A stretch of 64,000 nucleotides of DNA from CBDBCU01 sp965203435 (GCA_965203435.1 CBDBCU010000004.1:1-64000); one strand, 5' to 3'. Counted from the stretch's first letter, positions 50,036-59,381 are shown. Program-made: numbers and translations. The notes: a model not told the origin generated them from the letters alone.

Positions 50036-52093
50036 CTAGGGCATAGCGATTTTCCTTTCCCACAGCAGGCTGCCGTCCGGCGCAATCTGGCCGGTGCGGA
50101 TGGTAGCAATGGGATAATCAGGCAGCGGCCGGGCGGCTACGCACCGCTCCCTTACTTGCCAGCGATAGCCCACAAAAGCGAAGTCCAAGTTGTCAAAGCC
50201 GTATTGCCACCGCTCCCGGGGCAGCTGGGACACCTCGGCTGGAAACAGGTGCAGCAGAAACGGGGCCAAGCGGTCGGCTCGGCTGCATCCCGCCTTGACA
50301 TAAAACAGCCAAGCCTCCGGCGGATTAGTTGGGCTGACATAGCGATAAACGGCAAAATTGCCCTCAATCAGCGGCGGCCCGGCGGCCGCCAGAATATCAT
50401 CCAGATAGCCGGCCGCCGCCGGCCCCCCGGGATAGAGAAACAGCCGCCGATTTTCCGGGGTCAAGGTTGGTACGCCCGGCAGCTGCAAGGGCACAATTAC
50501 ATAGTCGGCTACGGCCGGCTGCGCCCGAATGACTTGGGAAAGATAGTTGGACACGACAACGGCAGTTTCGGGCAGTTTCCCACGATCCGCAAGGGTCTGC
50601 CCGGCGGCTATAGCGTGAATGGACCGGAGGTCGGCCTGAGCCGCATCTTGAATTTCCAGAACGGCATCGGAATAGCCGACTTGCGCCATCCGAAAGCTGG
50701 CCCAGGCAAAAATCAGCACGGCCGCAACGGCCAGGGCGGCGATAAAGCGGCGGCCGCCTACCCGGCTTAAATACCCCAATCCCAGCGACCAGGCGGTCAA
50801 GACCAGGCCGGTGTAAATTATGCTTTCAAACTCATGGTCGGCCACGCCGCTCCGCACCAGGATGGCCCAGCAGAAACCGGCCAATGCCAGGGACGCCCAC
50901 AGCCGTTTATCCCGGGCCCCAGCCAATCCCAACAAGGCCAAAGCGGTAACGACGAGACCCAGGATTACGCCGGGAGCCGCCTTATCCTCCCGGGGAAATT
51001 CGCCTTGGTTGATGAAATAGCGGGACAAAGCATTGTCATAGCCGGGCAGGGCATAGGGCGCCGCCATTCCCCCAATGCGGTAAAACTGCTGCCGCCCGTA
51101 ATCCCGCCAGCCCCTGAGATTGTAACCGTCCCCGTCCCCGGGAAAGGGATTGTCGAGGTTCGGGGCGGGAATTAAGGACAACCGCCTTTGCATGGAATTG
51201 AAAGAGGACAACCCGGTCAACCCGGTGTCGCCGCCCTTAACCAGGTATTCGTGAGCCCAGTTGAAACTGAGCAGGGCCAAGCCGAAAAGGAGCGTCGTTA
51301 CGCCCAGCCGCCAGTAGCGGCTGCGGAGCAGCTGCGCCAGGACGGCCCGGATCCGGTCCATAAACGGCGATTCCGGAGCGGCGGCGCGCGCCCGGATGAG
51401 TTCGCCGGCCAATCCCAGCAGGATAAAGGGCAGCAGCAGGGCGTAAATATGCCAGCCCAGCAGCAGGGCCAGGCAGCTTTTCACCAGCAGCTGCCGAAAG
51501 CGCCCCTCCTGTAGGAATAGAACCATCCCGTGAAAGACCAGCATCATCCCGAAAAAGTCCGGCCCAATTTCGGTGGATACCATATCGTTGTAAAAGAGCC
51601 AGTAGGGGGATGCGAAAGTCAGCAGGGTGGCGGCGAGGGCAATCCAGCGGCTGCCGGTCAATCGGCTCAGGGACAGGTAGGCCAGGACGGCGGCGGCGGC
51701 GAAAGTCAGCAACATCAACAGCCGGGCCGAGGAAAGCTGCGCCGCCAGGTTATCGCCGAAAGGCAGGATCGCCAGCTTAATCAGCAGGTAGCCGCCGACC
51801 GGAAAGCGATTGTGCATCGTATAGGTGATGTTGCCGGCGGCGTCCTGCCAGCGGTGGCGGAAACCCAGAAAGGGGTATTCCGGGGATATATTCCGAGCCA
51901 GGCTCAGATGAATGTTGGTCATAACATCGTGGTGGCTCATCCGGTAGAAACTGCCCCGGTCGTTGCTGAACAGAAACACCGTGGCCAGGGTCAACAGCAG
52001 CAGGGCCAGCGGCAGCCAAGCCCCACCGCCGGCCGCAAGCCGCCGCGCCGGCCCGGAAATCGCGGCTAGCCGGGCGGCGGCAAGGGCTTTCAT
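50036..52093 (-). CDS. GT-C-like membrane protein, array member C
   Basis: The 685-residue paralogue starts MKALAAARLAAISGPARRL. It has FYRMSHHDVMTNIHLSLARN, HNRFPVGGYLLIKLAILPFG, YNDMVSTEIGPDFFGMMLV, TPENRRLFLYPGG and the end pattern FDNLDFAFVGYRW with RCVAARPLPDYPIATIRTGQ. HHD at the first loop is shared with member A. An AGGAG site precedes the ATG. It lies next to the oppositely oriented poly-G secreted gene, with 406 bp of repeat DNA between the divergent starts. Confidence 0.72.
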   Translation of the reverse strand: MKALAAARLAAISGPARRLAAGGGAWLPLALLLLTLATVFLFSNDRGSFYRMSHHDVMTNIHLSLARNISPEYPFLGFRHRWQDAAGNITYTMHNRFPVGGYLLIKLAILPFGDNLAAQLSSARLLMLLTFAAAAVLAYLSLSRLTGSRWIALAATLLTFASPYWLFYNDMVSTEIGPDFFGMMLVFHGMVLFLQEGRFRQLLVKSCLALLLGWHIYALLLPFILLGLAGELIRARAAAPESPFMDRIRAVLAQLLRSRYWRLGVTTLLFGLALLSFNWAHEYLVKGGDTGLTGLSSFNSMQRRLSLIPAPNLDNPFPGDGDGYNLRGWRDYGRQQFYRIGGMAAPYALPGYDNALSRYFINQGEFPREDKAAPGVILGLVVTALALLGLAGARDKRLWASLALAGFCWAILVRSGVADHEFESIIYTGLVLTAWSLGLGYLSRVGGRRFIAALAVAAVLIFAWASFRMAQVGYSDAVLEIQDAAQADLRSIHAIAAGQTLADRGKLPETAVVVSNYLSQVIRAQPAVADYVIVPLQLPGVPTLTPENRRLFLYPGGPAAAGYLDDILAAAGPPLIEGNFAVYRYVSPTNPPEAWLFYVKAGCSRADRLAPFLLHLFPAEVSQLPRERWQYGFDNLDFAFVGYRWQVRERCVAARPLPDYPIATIRTGQIAPDGSLLWERKIAMP

Positions 52094-52195
52094 AGCAAGG
52101 AATAACTCCTGTGGATTGGCGGCCGGCGGATTGGGAAATGGGGACGGACTGACCGGGAATTATACCCCACGAACCCCCTTGCCGTCATTCCGTCC

Positions 52196-52384
52196 TTCCC
52201 GCGTAAGCGGGAATCCGGATTCAAACATGGATAAACAGGATGGACAGGATTTTTGTCTGTATAGAACGGCTGTTGACGGCCCCCACCGTCATTCCCGCGT
52301 AAGCGGGAATCCCGCAGCGGTTGGGCGGCAAAGGACTGGTCTTTTCAGTACCGTAGGGATTCCCGCTTACGCGGGAATGATGGT
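52196..52384. repeat. Truncated composite repeat fused to a 29-bp-arm hairpin
   Basis: One arm of the CGTCATTCC family (~52196-52218) runs into half of the GGATTCAAACATGGATA composite (52217-52280). A complete hairpin follows (52285-52313 and 52356-52384, one mismatch). Elements have evidently inserted into one another. No gene is seen between 52094 and 52499. Confidence 0.8.
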
Positions 52385-52425
52385 TTCCATAGCAAAATTG
52401 ATTTGGAAAATTGCCCGTAAAAGCC

Positions 52426-52454
52426 TTGACCTACCCCGCCGCCGGGGTTATACT
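52426..52454 (+). promoter_or_regulatory. Sigma70-type promoter of secreted gene 2
   Basis: TTGACC (52426-52431), 17-base spacer, TATACT (52449-52454); near-identical to the promoter at 28040-28068, together with the following ~45-base leader and GAGAGG ribosome region. Confidence 0.8.
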
Positions 52455-52499
52455 GGTCAGCAATCAAAGCCCCCTAACCCCATCCGAGAGGAAATTGCC

Positions 52500-53415
52500 G
52501 TGTCCCTACGCAATGCAATGGTCGCCCTTGCCTTTCTAATGGCATTTTTCGCAGGGGGGGGGGTATCCATCAGCCCAAGCCCGCGCCATCCCCTGGGACT
52601 GTTCCGACTGGCAAGCCTTTGCCCATTCCGACCGCACGACCGCCATCCTGGAATCCCTGGCCGAAAACCGGGGCAAGACCCTCTACTGTGGTATTGACCA
52701 GTCGGACACCTTTACCAAAGCTGAAACCTGGGCCGCCGGCAAAGACCGCAACGAGCGGGATGACACCGTCTATTTCGGGGAACGCGGCCAGTTCCGCGGC
52801 TTTATCGCCGCCCAGGAGGGCTGGCTGACCGAGGGGGAATCCGGCGTTACCGGGGTAAGCATCGACCGCATCTTTGAGTTTCCCAAAGAGGAACGGCGGC
52901 GGGTTAAGCGGGTCAAACGGCTCAATATCAGCAGCCAATCCGACAGGACCGTTAAAGAGTCCTGCTACAACGCCGCCACGAACCCCGGCGACCTGCTCTG
53001 CTCGGCTAAGGGCTCTGTGGAAGGTGAAACCGGGAAAGATGCCGCGGAAAACCGCGCCCGGAACCTTCAGCTCGGCGTCTCCTCCATCACTAGCAACTGG
53101 GGACAAACCGGCGGCCCCGCGCGCATCGCATGGCAGACCCACCGGGCTGCGGAATGGCAAGCCCTGGCGGATACCTTAGCTGAAGCGGCTTGCCGGGCCC
53201 GGGGCTACCGGCTGGTCAGCGCCACTTTCGGCCCCGGCCACGACGCCCGCAAAGGACAAGGCACGTGGCTCCTGGGGGACAATTTGGGCTGGTTTTACAG
53301 TGAAAATAAGTGGACTGAGTTCGGGGGTCAGGGAACGGGACACGCCTACCAAGCCTGGCAAAGCCGGACTTGGACGGCCACCTGCAAGAAAACCGTCCGC
53401 CGCACCCGGAAGTAG
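52500..53415 (+). CDS. Secreted protein paralogue 2 with G10 tract in the signal peptide (phase-variable candidate)
   Basis: GTG start, then SLRNAMVALAFLMAFFAGG and a run of ten G (52554-52563). In the sequenced state the frame stays open but reads an unrelated Pro/Leu/Arg-rich tail. With nine or twelve G it continues as YPSAQARAIPWDCSDWQAF through one uninterrupted ~304-codon frame to the stop at 53415, with an AQA signal-peptidase site. The mature protein has conserved TLYCGIDQSDTFTKAETW and GESGVTGVSIDRIFEFP followed by a Cys-containing C-terminal domain (ACRARGYRLVSATFG, WTATCKKTVRRTRK). The family is unknown. It sits inside the GT-C array on the opposite strand. Confidence 0.75.
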
Positions 53416-53721
53416 GGGGCGGTTGCCCATCCTTCAACGCTGTTCAGGATGAGCGGATGGGGTGGCGGGCGGGGAGACCCCCAAATCCGCTCATCCTGAA
53501 CCGGCCGCCTTATCCGTTCATCCTGAACATCGTTGAAGGATGAACCCACGGTTGATAAAGAGAGTAGCAGGCAACAAGGAGGTTGGTGGATTAGCCGCCG
53601 GTTCATCCTTCAACAAGTTCAGGATGAACGGATGGGAGCCGTTCCCATCCTTCAACAAGTTCAGGATGAGCGGATTTATGGATTCCCCCTTGCGCGGGAA
53701 GGACGGTTTTATATGCGATTG
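53416..53721. repeat. Cluster of REP palindromes between two convergent genes
   Basis: Copies lie near 53430-53455, 53518-53543 (ATCGTTG variant), 53605-53630 and 53646-53671, plus a half copy at ~53490. A lone CGTCATTCC-family arm lies at ~53683-53711. No gene is seen in this 306-bp stretch. Confidence 0.8.
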
Positions 53722-55788
53722 CTACGGGATTGATAACTCCCTTTCCCACAGCATTTCCGCCCCGTTAGCGCTGAACTGGCCGGTGCGGATGGCGGCGATA
53801 GGGTAGCTGGGCAGCTGCCGCACCGCAATGCACCGTTTGACCGCCGCAAAGTTATAGTCGCGGAAAGCGAAATCCAGGTTGTCGAACCCGTATTCCCGCC
53901 GCTCCGGCGGCAGGTCGCGCCCGGCGGCGGGAATGATATGCAGCATAAACCGGGAATCCCGGTCGGCGCTGCCGCACGGCTCCTTGACATAGATAATCCG
54001 GTTTGCGCTGAGGTAAAGGTCAAAATCGGCCCGGGCCACCGGCTCCCCGGCTACCGCGCTGAGCTGATCCATATCCCCGCTGTAAAGCGCCCGGTCGTAC
54101 AGGAAAGCCCGCCGATTTTCCGGCGTCAGCAAAGCCCATCCCTCCTCCCGGTGCGGTTGGATCAGGTAGGACAGGCGGCCGTGGCGGTACACCTCCGGGT
54201 TCTCCGAAATCGGATGGCCGGCCAGATAGTAAAGGGCCGCCGGCGTTACCTCGGCAAAGTTATGGTAGGCTTCCCGGGAGGCCAGATATACGCTCTGGCC
54301 GGCGGTTACTTTGCGGAGGGCTTGAAAGTCGGCCACAATTTCGGCTTGGAATGCCGCGGCGGCATCATCATAGCCCTCTTTGCTGGCTTGAAAACTGGCA
54401 AAAACGAAAATCCCCAAGGCGGCCAAAACCAGACTGACCAATAGCCGCCGGTCGGACAACCGGCCGATAATCCCCAGCAGCAGCAGGAAAAATATCAGCG
54501 GGATGCCGATATGAAACAAAGCCTCAAAGTCGTGGACATCGACGCTGGCCGGGACGATAAAAGCCCAGCCCCAGCCGGCCAGCAGCAGGGTCAACAGCAG
54601 CCGCCGCTGTTGACGGAACCGGAATAAGCCGGCCAAACCGGCGGCGAACACCGCTATTCCGATAACCAGGCTTTGCGTCTCGAACAAGCCGCGGCCGCCG
54701 CCCAGGTTCACCTCGAATATGCTGACCTGACCCGGCAGGGCATAAGGCACGGCCATTATGCCAATGCTGGCAAACTGCCCCCGCAAAAAAGCCAGCCCGT
54801 CCCGCGTCCCGGCCAGCCACGCCGCATTATCCCCGGCTTGGGTGCGGGCATTAAACCCGGTGCGATATTCCATTGCCTTGACGGTGGACAATTCGGTCAA
54901 CGGGATTTCCCCATTGCCCGCCCGGTATTCATTGAACAGGTTGAACCCCAGTACCAGCAGGCCGAAAGCCAGGGCAATCAATCCCAGCCGGAAATAAGGG
55001 CCGGTTAGAAAGGCAATCAATCCCTGCCACAGCGCCCGCAGCCAAGAGGCCAGCCTATTTGCGGCCGTATTTTCCGCCGCCGGCCGCGCCCGGAGGATTT
55101 CCTTTGCCAAGCCCAAGAGGATAAAGGGCAGCAGCAGGGCATAGATGTGCCAGCCCAGCAGCAGGGCTAGGCAGCTTTTTACCGCCAATTGCCCAAACCG
55201 CCCCTCCTGCAAAAACAGCGTCATCCCATGAAAAACCAGCAGCACCCCGAACAGGCTGGTTACTTCCGTGGACACCATATCGTTGTAATACAGACAATAG
55301 GTCGAGGCAAAGGTCAGCGCCGTGGCCCCCAACGCAATCCACCGGTCGCCGCCCAGCCGAACCAGGGACAGGTAAGCCAAGACCGCCGCCGCCGCAAAGA
55401 ACGACAGCATCAGCAGCCGGGCCGCATAGATTTGCGCCGACAAATCATCGCCAAAGGGCAGGATCGCCAGCTTAATCAGGGCGTAGGTGCCAAGGGGAAA
55501 ACGGTTATAGGGATCGTAGGCTACATTGCCATCGGCGTCCGGGATTTCCCGGAAGTGCATCAGGAAGTTATGTTCCGGCGACAGGTTGGCCGCCAGGGTC
55601 ATACTTTGGGCGGAAAGAAAGTTATGATGGCCGGGCCGGTAGAAAGCCCCCCGGTCGTTGCCAAACAGGAACATTGCGGACAAAGCCAGCAGCAACAGGG
55701 CCAACGGCAGCCAAGGGGATTGACCGGCCGCCCGCAATCGGGCCGGCAGGGAAATAGCAGGCAGGGGCAAAGTCCGGTAATTTTCCAC
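53722..55788 (-). CDS. GT-C-like membrane protein, array member D (most divergent)
   Basis: The 688-residue protein shares the plan of members A-C: FYRPGHHNFLSAQSMTLAAN, YNRFPLGTYALIKLAILPFG, YNDMVSTEVTSLFGVLLVF, and FDNLDFAFRDYNF with RCIAVRQLPSYPIAAIRTGQ. The middle and C-terminal regions differ most: the PGG motif is replaced (TPENRRAFLYDRAL), and a distinct external segment AASREAYHNFAEVTPAALYY occurs near 500. It starts at GTG 55788 with GGAG upstream. It is separated from members A-C by the secreted gene and REP cluster, so it is probably the oldest duplicate. Confidence 0.7.
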   Translation of the reverse strand: MENYRTLPLPAISLPARLRAAGQSPWLPLALLLLALSAMFLFGNDRGAFYRPGHHNFLSAQSMTLAANLSPEHNFLMHFREIPDADGNVAYDPYNRFPLGTYALIKLAILPFGDDLSAQIYAARLLMLSFFAAAAVLAYLSLVRLGGDRWIALGATALTFASTYCLYYNDMVSTEVTSLFGVLLVFHGMTLFLQEGRFGQLAVKSCLALLLGWHIYALLLPFILLGLAKEILRARPAAENTAANRLASWLRALWQGLIAFLTGPYFRLGLIALAFGLLVLGFNLFNEYRAGNGEIPLTELSTVKAMEYRTGFNARTQAGDNAAWLAGTRDGLAFLRGQFASIGIMAVPYALPGQVSIFEVNLGGGRGLFETQSLVIGIAVFAAGLAGLFRFRQQRRLLLTLLLAGWGWAFIVPASVDVHDFEALFHIGIPLIFFLLLLGIIGRLSDRRLLVSLVLAALGIFVFASFQASKEGYDDAAAAFQAEIVADFQALRKVTAGQSVYLASREAYHNFAEVTPAALYYLAGHPISENPEVYRHGRLSYLIQPHREEGWALLTPENRRAFLYDRALYSGDMDQLSAVAGEPVARADFDLYLSANRIIYVKEPCGSADRDSRFMLHIIPAAGRDLPPERREYGFDNLDFAFRDYNFAAVKRCIAVRQLPSYPIAAIRTGQFSANGAEMLWERELSIP

Positions 55789-55832
55789 GGGAAAGAGGGT
55801 AACTCCTTGGGTTTCGTTCTGCGGCCGGATGA

Positions 55833-56846
55833 CTACCGGAAATAGGGCATAACTTCCTCGGCAAAGAGGCGCATCGCGTTATGCACCTCGGCATTGGGCA
55901 GCAGGCCGCCCACGGCGAACCAGCACATAAACTCGTCGGCGCCGAACAGTTCCCGGTAGGATTCCAGCTTGGCAATAACCCGTTCCGGGCTGCCGATGAC
56001 AGCAAACTCCTGGGATACATGGTCAAAGCTCAAATCCCGATTGCGGCCGCTGATGGAACGGGAACGATTGCTCCGCAGGATGCTCAAATAGTTCTCCAGG
56101 CTGGCGGCGTAGGCTTGGGCCGTCGCCCCCTTTTCATCCCGGGTTACGTGCATCAGGGCCATTACATTGACCCGCCGCTGTTCCAGAGCGTGGCCGTGGG
56201 CTTGCAGTTGACGGCGGTATTCGGCCAAGCCGCTTTGCCCCCCTTCCAGCGTTACCACCAGGGGCGCCAGCAACAGGTGATGGCCCAACTGCCCCACCAG
56301 GGGAAAGGTATCCGCGCTGTTGGCGGCGATATAGACCGGAGGATGCGGCTGCTGCACCGGCTTTGGCACTACCCGCACCGGCTCTACCTGATGATACTTG
56401 CCCGAATAGGAAAGAGTTTCCTCGGTCCAGGCGCGCAGCACCACTTCCAGATTTTCCACAAACCGCTCCCGCCCCTCCTCCACATCAATGCCATAGCCGG
56501 CATACTGCTGGAGCATCGCCCCCCGGCCGGTGCCCAGGATGGCCCGGCCCTGGGAAATCACATCCAGGGTGGCAAACTCCTCGGCCAGGCGTACCGGATG
56601 ATGCAGCGGCATCAGGTTGACGGCGGTGGCGATTTTCAGCCGTTCCGTAACCTGGGCGATGGCCGACCCCAGCAGCAGGGGGGCCGGCAGCACCGAAAAG
56701 CGGGGATTGAAATGGACTTCGGCCAGCCAGACGGAATCAAAGCCCAACTGATCCGCCAGCTGAGCCTGGGAAATGGTGTCGGCGTAACGCTGGGCCGGGG
56801 ACTGGTGGTCGGCGCAGGGCAGTTGATAGAAAATGCCGAATTCCAT
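55833..56846 (-). CDS. LLM-class flavin/F420-dependent oxidoreductase
   Basis: The 337-residue luciferase-like protein has MEFGIFYQLPCADHQSPAQR, DSVWLAEVHFNPRFSV, IATAVNLMPLHHPVRLAEE, GRAILGTGRGAMLQQYAGYG and PKPVQQPHPPVYIAANSADT. It is related to, but clearly distinct from, the member at 32018. The ATG at 56846 has AAGGAGC upstream; upstream codons in frame are not conserved. Its C-terminus (LFAEEVMPYFR) matches the usual end of the group. The substrate is unknown. Confidence 0.9.
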   Translation of the reverse strand: MEFGIFYQLPCADHQSPAQRYADTISQAQLADQLGFDSVWLAEVHFNPRFSVLPAPLLLGSAIAQVTERLKIATAVNLMPLHHPVRLAEEFATLDVISQGRAILGTGRGAMLQQYAGYGIDVEEGRERFVENLEVVLRAWTEETLSYSGKYHQVEPVRVVPKPVQQPHPPVYIAANSADTFPLVGQLGHHLLLAPLVVTLEGGQSGLAEYRRQLQAHGHALEQRRVNVMALMHVTRDEKGATAQAYAASLENYLSILRSNRSRSISGRNRDLSFDHVSQEFAVIGSPERVIAKLESYRELFGADEFMCWFAVGGLLPNAEVHNAMRLFAEEVMPYFR

Positions 56847-56877
56847 AGTGGCGGGCTCCTTGGGCGCTGCGGATGGG

Positions 56878-57093
56878 TTAGGGATCTGAACTTCCGGCGG
56901 TCTCGATTTGCAGATTGGACAAGTCCCGGTTAGGGGCGCGTTGGGAAAGCCGCAGCATCTCGACGCCAACCACTTCTTGGGCGGCGTTGTAGTCGAGGAT
57001 GATGCCGGGGGACACTTCCTCAGACTCGACGATGGTCGAGTCGTCCAGGCTCAGATAAAGGGCGTCGGCTTGCTTGTCGAGTTGCAGTTTCAT
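56878..57093 (-). CDS. DUF2283 domain protein
   Basis: The 71-residue protein matches DUF2283: MKLQLDKQADALYLSLDDST, then EEVSPGIILDYNAAQEVVGVEML. The family is small, usually encoded next to DUF4258 proteins in toxin-antitoxin-like pairs. No DUF4258 gene is adjacent here; the window's DUF4258-type gene is 53 kb away. It may be the first gene of the LLM unit (31-base gap) or an orphan antitoxin. Confidence 0.82.
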   Translation of the reverse strand: MKLQLDKQADALYLSLDDSTIVESEEVSPGIILDYNAAQEVVGVEMLRLSQRAPNRDLSNLQIETAGSSDP

Positions 57094-57224
57094 AAGGCTC
57101 CTCAACCATTATAGCGGCCGGATTCCGAAAATTCCCGGCGGTGGCCGCTAGGTTCCGGGCAATTGCCTATCCCGGACAACCTGCCTTGCCGTCTTTCCCA
57201 CGCCCTACTGTCATCCTGCGACCC

Positions 57225-57620
57225 TTTACCGTCATTCCCGCCGTCCCTTTACCGTCATTCCCGCGTAAGCGGGAATCCCTAAAGGTACTGCGAAAGACAA
57301 GGCCATTGGCGGCCGGGCATTTCGGGATTCCCGCTTACGCGGGAATGACGGTTGCTATAGGTGATTGACCGGCCGCTATGTTCAAGTCAATTGCATACAC
57401 CGGACAACTTACTTTACCGTCATTCCCGCCGCCCCTTTACCGTCATTCCCGCGTAAGCGGGAATCCCTAACGGTACTGCGACAGACAAGGCCATTGGCGG
57501 CCGGGCATTTCGGGATTCCCGCTTACCCGGGAATGACGGTTGCTATAGGTGATTGACCGGCCGCTGGGTTATGTTCTGCTGTCGGATTCTCTGGATTCCC
57601 GCTTGCGCGGGAAGGACGGT
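57225..57620. repeat. Tandem 188-bp duplication of a hairpin element, plus an extra arm
   Basis: Two near-identical ~153-bp copies (57225-57377 and 57413-57565) are offset by 188 bp. Each contains a 29-bp-arm hairpin (57251-57279/57324-57352 and 57439-57467/57512-57540) and the shared spacer GACAAGGCCATTGGCGGCCG. A lone right arm follows near 57594-57620. No gene is seen between 57094 and 57644. Confidence 0.88.
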
Positions 57621-57644
57621 AACGGTTACAAAGGACGGTAGCGG

Positions 57645-59243
57645 TTACAAAGGAATGTTGCCGTGCTTTTTGGCCGGCAGGCTGTCCCGCTTGTTTTTCA
57701 GCATTTCCAGGGCTTGGATGATGCGGCCGCGGGTTTCCGCCGGGTCAATCACATCGTCCAGAAAGCCCTGGCCGGCGGCGATATAGGGATTGGTGAACTT
57801 TTCCTGATAGTCGGCAATCAGCCGCTGCCGTTCCGCCGCCGGGTCGTCGGCCTGGGCGATTTGCTCCCGGTAGATGATGTTGACTGCGCCATCCGGCCCC
57901 ATTACCGCGATTTCCGCCGAGGGCCAGGCCAGGTTGATGTCGGCCCGCAGGTGCTTGCTGCTCATCACGATATAAGCGCCGCCGTAGGCTTTCCGCAGGA
58001 TGACGCTGACCTTGGGGACGGTGGCCTCGGCGTAGGCGTAAATCAGCTTGGCCCCGTGCCGGATAATGCCGCCATATTCCTGATCCACGCCGGGCATAAA
58101 CCCCGGCACATCCACCAGGGTCACCAGGGGAATGTTAAAGCAGTCGCAGAAACGGACGAAACGGGCCGCCTTGGCCGAGGCATCAATATCCAGCACCCCG
58201 GCCAATACCGAGGGCTGATTGCCGATAATGCCGGCCACGCTGCCATTGAAACGGCCAAAGCCGACCACCACATTGGGGGCAAAATCGGCCTGAACTTCCA
58301 TAAATTCCTCGGCCGGCGCTTCCTCCATTTCCGCATCGTCGCCAATATCGACGATGCGGTAGATAATATCCCGCACATCATAAGGACGATTGGGTTCGTC
58401 CGGGGCCAGATAGCGCAAATCCGGGTCGCGGCGGTCGACCGGATCCTCGAGCAATCGCAGCGGCGGGTCGGCCAGGTTGTTAGCGGGCAGGAAACTGAGC
58501 AGCCGGCGCACCCCGGCCAGACATTCGTCCTCGCTTTCATAGACGAAGTGGGCTACGCCGCTGCGGGTAGCGTGGGACGCGGCCCCGCCCAGTTCCTCGT
58601 GGGTAACTTCGGCCCCGGTAACGGCCTTGACCACATCCGGGCCGGTAATATACATCTGCCCGCTGCCCTGCACCATAAAGATAAAGTCGGTGATGGCCGG
58701 GGAATAGACGGCCCCCCCGGCCGCCGGCCCCATAATGACCGAAATCTGCGGCACTACGCCGGAATACAGCGTATTCCGCAGAAAAATATCGCCATAGGCC
58801 CCCAGGCTGACCACGCCCTCCTGGATGCGGGCGCCGCCGGAATCGTTGAGGCCCACCACCGGGCAGCCGGTCTTGCCAGCCAGATCCATCACCTTGCAGA
58901 TTTTCTCCCCCACCACTTGGGAAAGGGAGCCGCCGAACACGGTAAAATCCTGAGCATAGGCAAAAACCTGGCGGCCCTCCACCCGGCCGCAGCCGGTGAC
59001 CACGGCATCGCCGAGGATTTTGCGGTCAGCCAAGCCGAAGTCGGTCGTGCGGTGGGTAACAAAGGAATCGATTTCCTGAAAGGAGCCGTCGTCCATCAGG
59101 CGGGCCAAGCGTTCCCGGGCGGTCAGCTTGCCGCGGCGGCGCTGCTGGTCAATGCGCTGCGGCCCGCCGCCCTGGCGAGCGGCCCGCTGCTTATCCTGAA
59201 GGGCCTCGATTTTCCGGTCAATAATGCGCTTTTCGGTAGCCAC
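57645..59243 (-). CDS. Acyl-CoA carboxylase carboxyltransferase (beta) subunit
   Basis: The 532-residue protein is a PccB/AccD5-type carboxyltransferase. It has GKLTARERLARLMDDGSFQE near the N-terminus, YAQDFTVFGGSLSQVVGEKI, the oxyanion-hole and biotin-site stretch NDSGGARIQEGV, GPAAGGAVYSPAITDF, GVLDIDASAKAARFVRFCDC, VDVPGFMPGVDQEYGGIIRH and RKAYGGAYIVMSSKHLRAD. It moves a carboxyl group from biotin to propionyl- or acetyl-CoA. The GTG at 59243 has AGGAG upstream and matches the family start. The biotin carboxylase subunit is not in the window. Confidence 0.94.
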   Translation of the reverse strand: MATEKRIIDRKIEALQDKQRAARQGGGPQRIDQQRRRGKLTARERLARLMDDGSFQEIDSFVTHRTTDFGLADRKILGDAVVTGCGRVEGRQVFAYAQDFTVFGGSLSQVVGEKICKVMDLAGKTGCPVVGLNDSGGARIQEGVVSLGAYGDIFLRNTLYSGVVPQISVIMGPAAGGAVYSPAITDFIFMVQGSGQMYITGPDVVKAVTGAEVTHEELGGAASHATRSGVAHFVYESEDECLAGVRRLLSFLPANNLADPPLRLLEDPVDRRDPDLRYLAPDEPNRPYDVRDIIYRIVDIGDDAEMEEAPAEEFMEVQADFAPNVVVGFGRFNGSVAGIIGNQPSVLAGVLDIDASAKAARFVRFCDCFNIPLVTLVDVPGFMPGVDQEYGGIIRHGAKLIYAYAEATVPKVSVILRKAYGGAYIVMSSKHLRADINLAWPSAEIAVMGPDGAVNIIYREQIAQADDPAAERQRLIADYQEKFTNPYIAAGQGFLDDVIDPAETRGRIIQALEMLKNKRDSLPAKKHGNIPL

Positions 59244-59381
59244 AGCCGCTCCTGAGGGGGATAAGGTGGAGGCATTATAACCTATTTCGGGGCGGTTGGG
59301 GGCTGGGGATGGGGGACTCAGCAAGTTGAGGAGGGTCCGAAAAAATCGCCTGAAGCGGCGCAAACCGGTCGCTAAGCGAAT

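Noticed and set aside
53416..53721. Array of REP copies read as a CRISPR
   Set aside because: Copies alternate in orientation and spacing varies from ~16 to ~60 bp.
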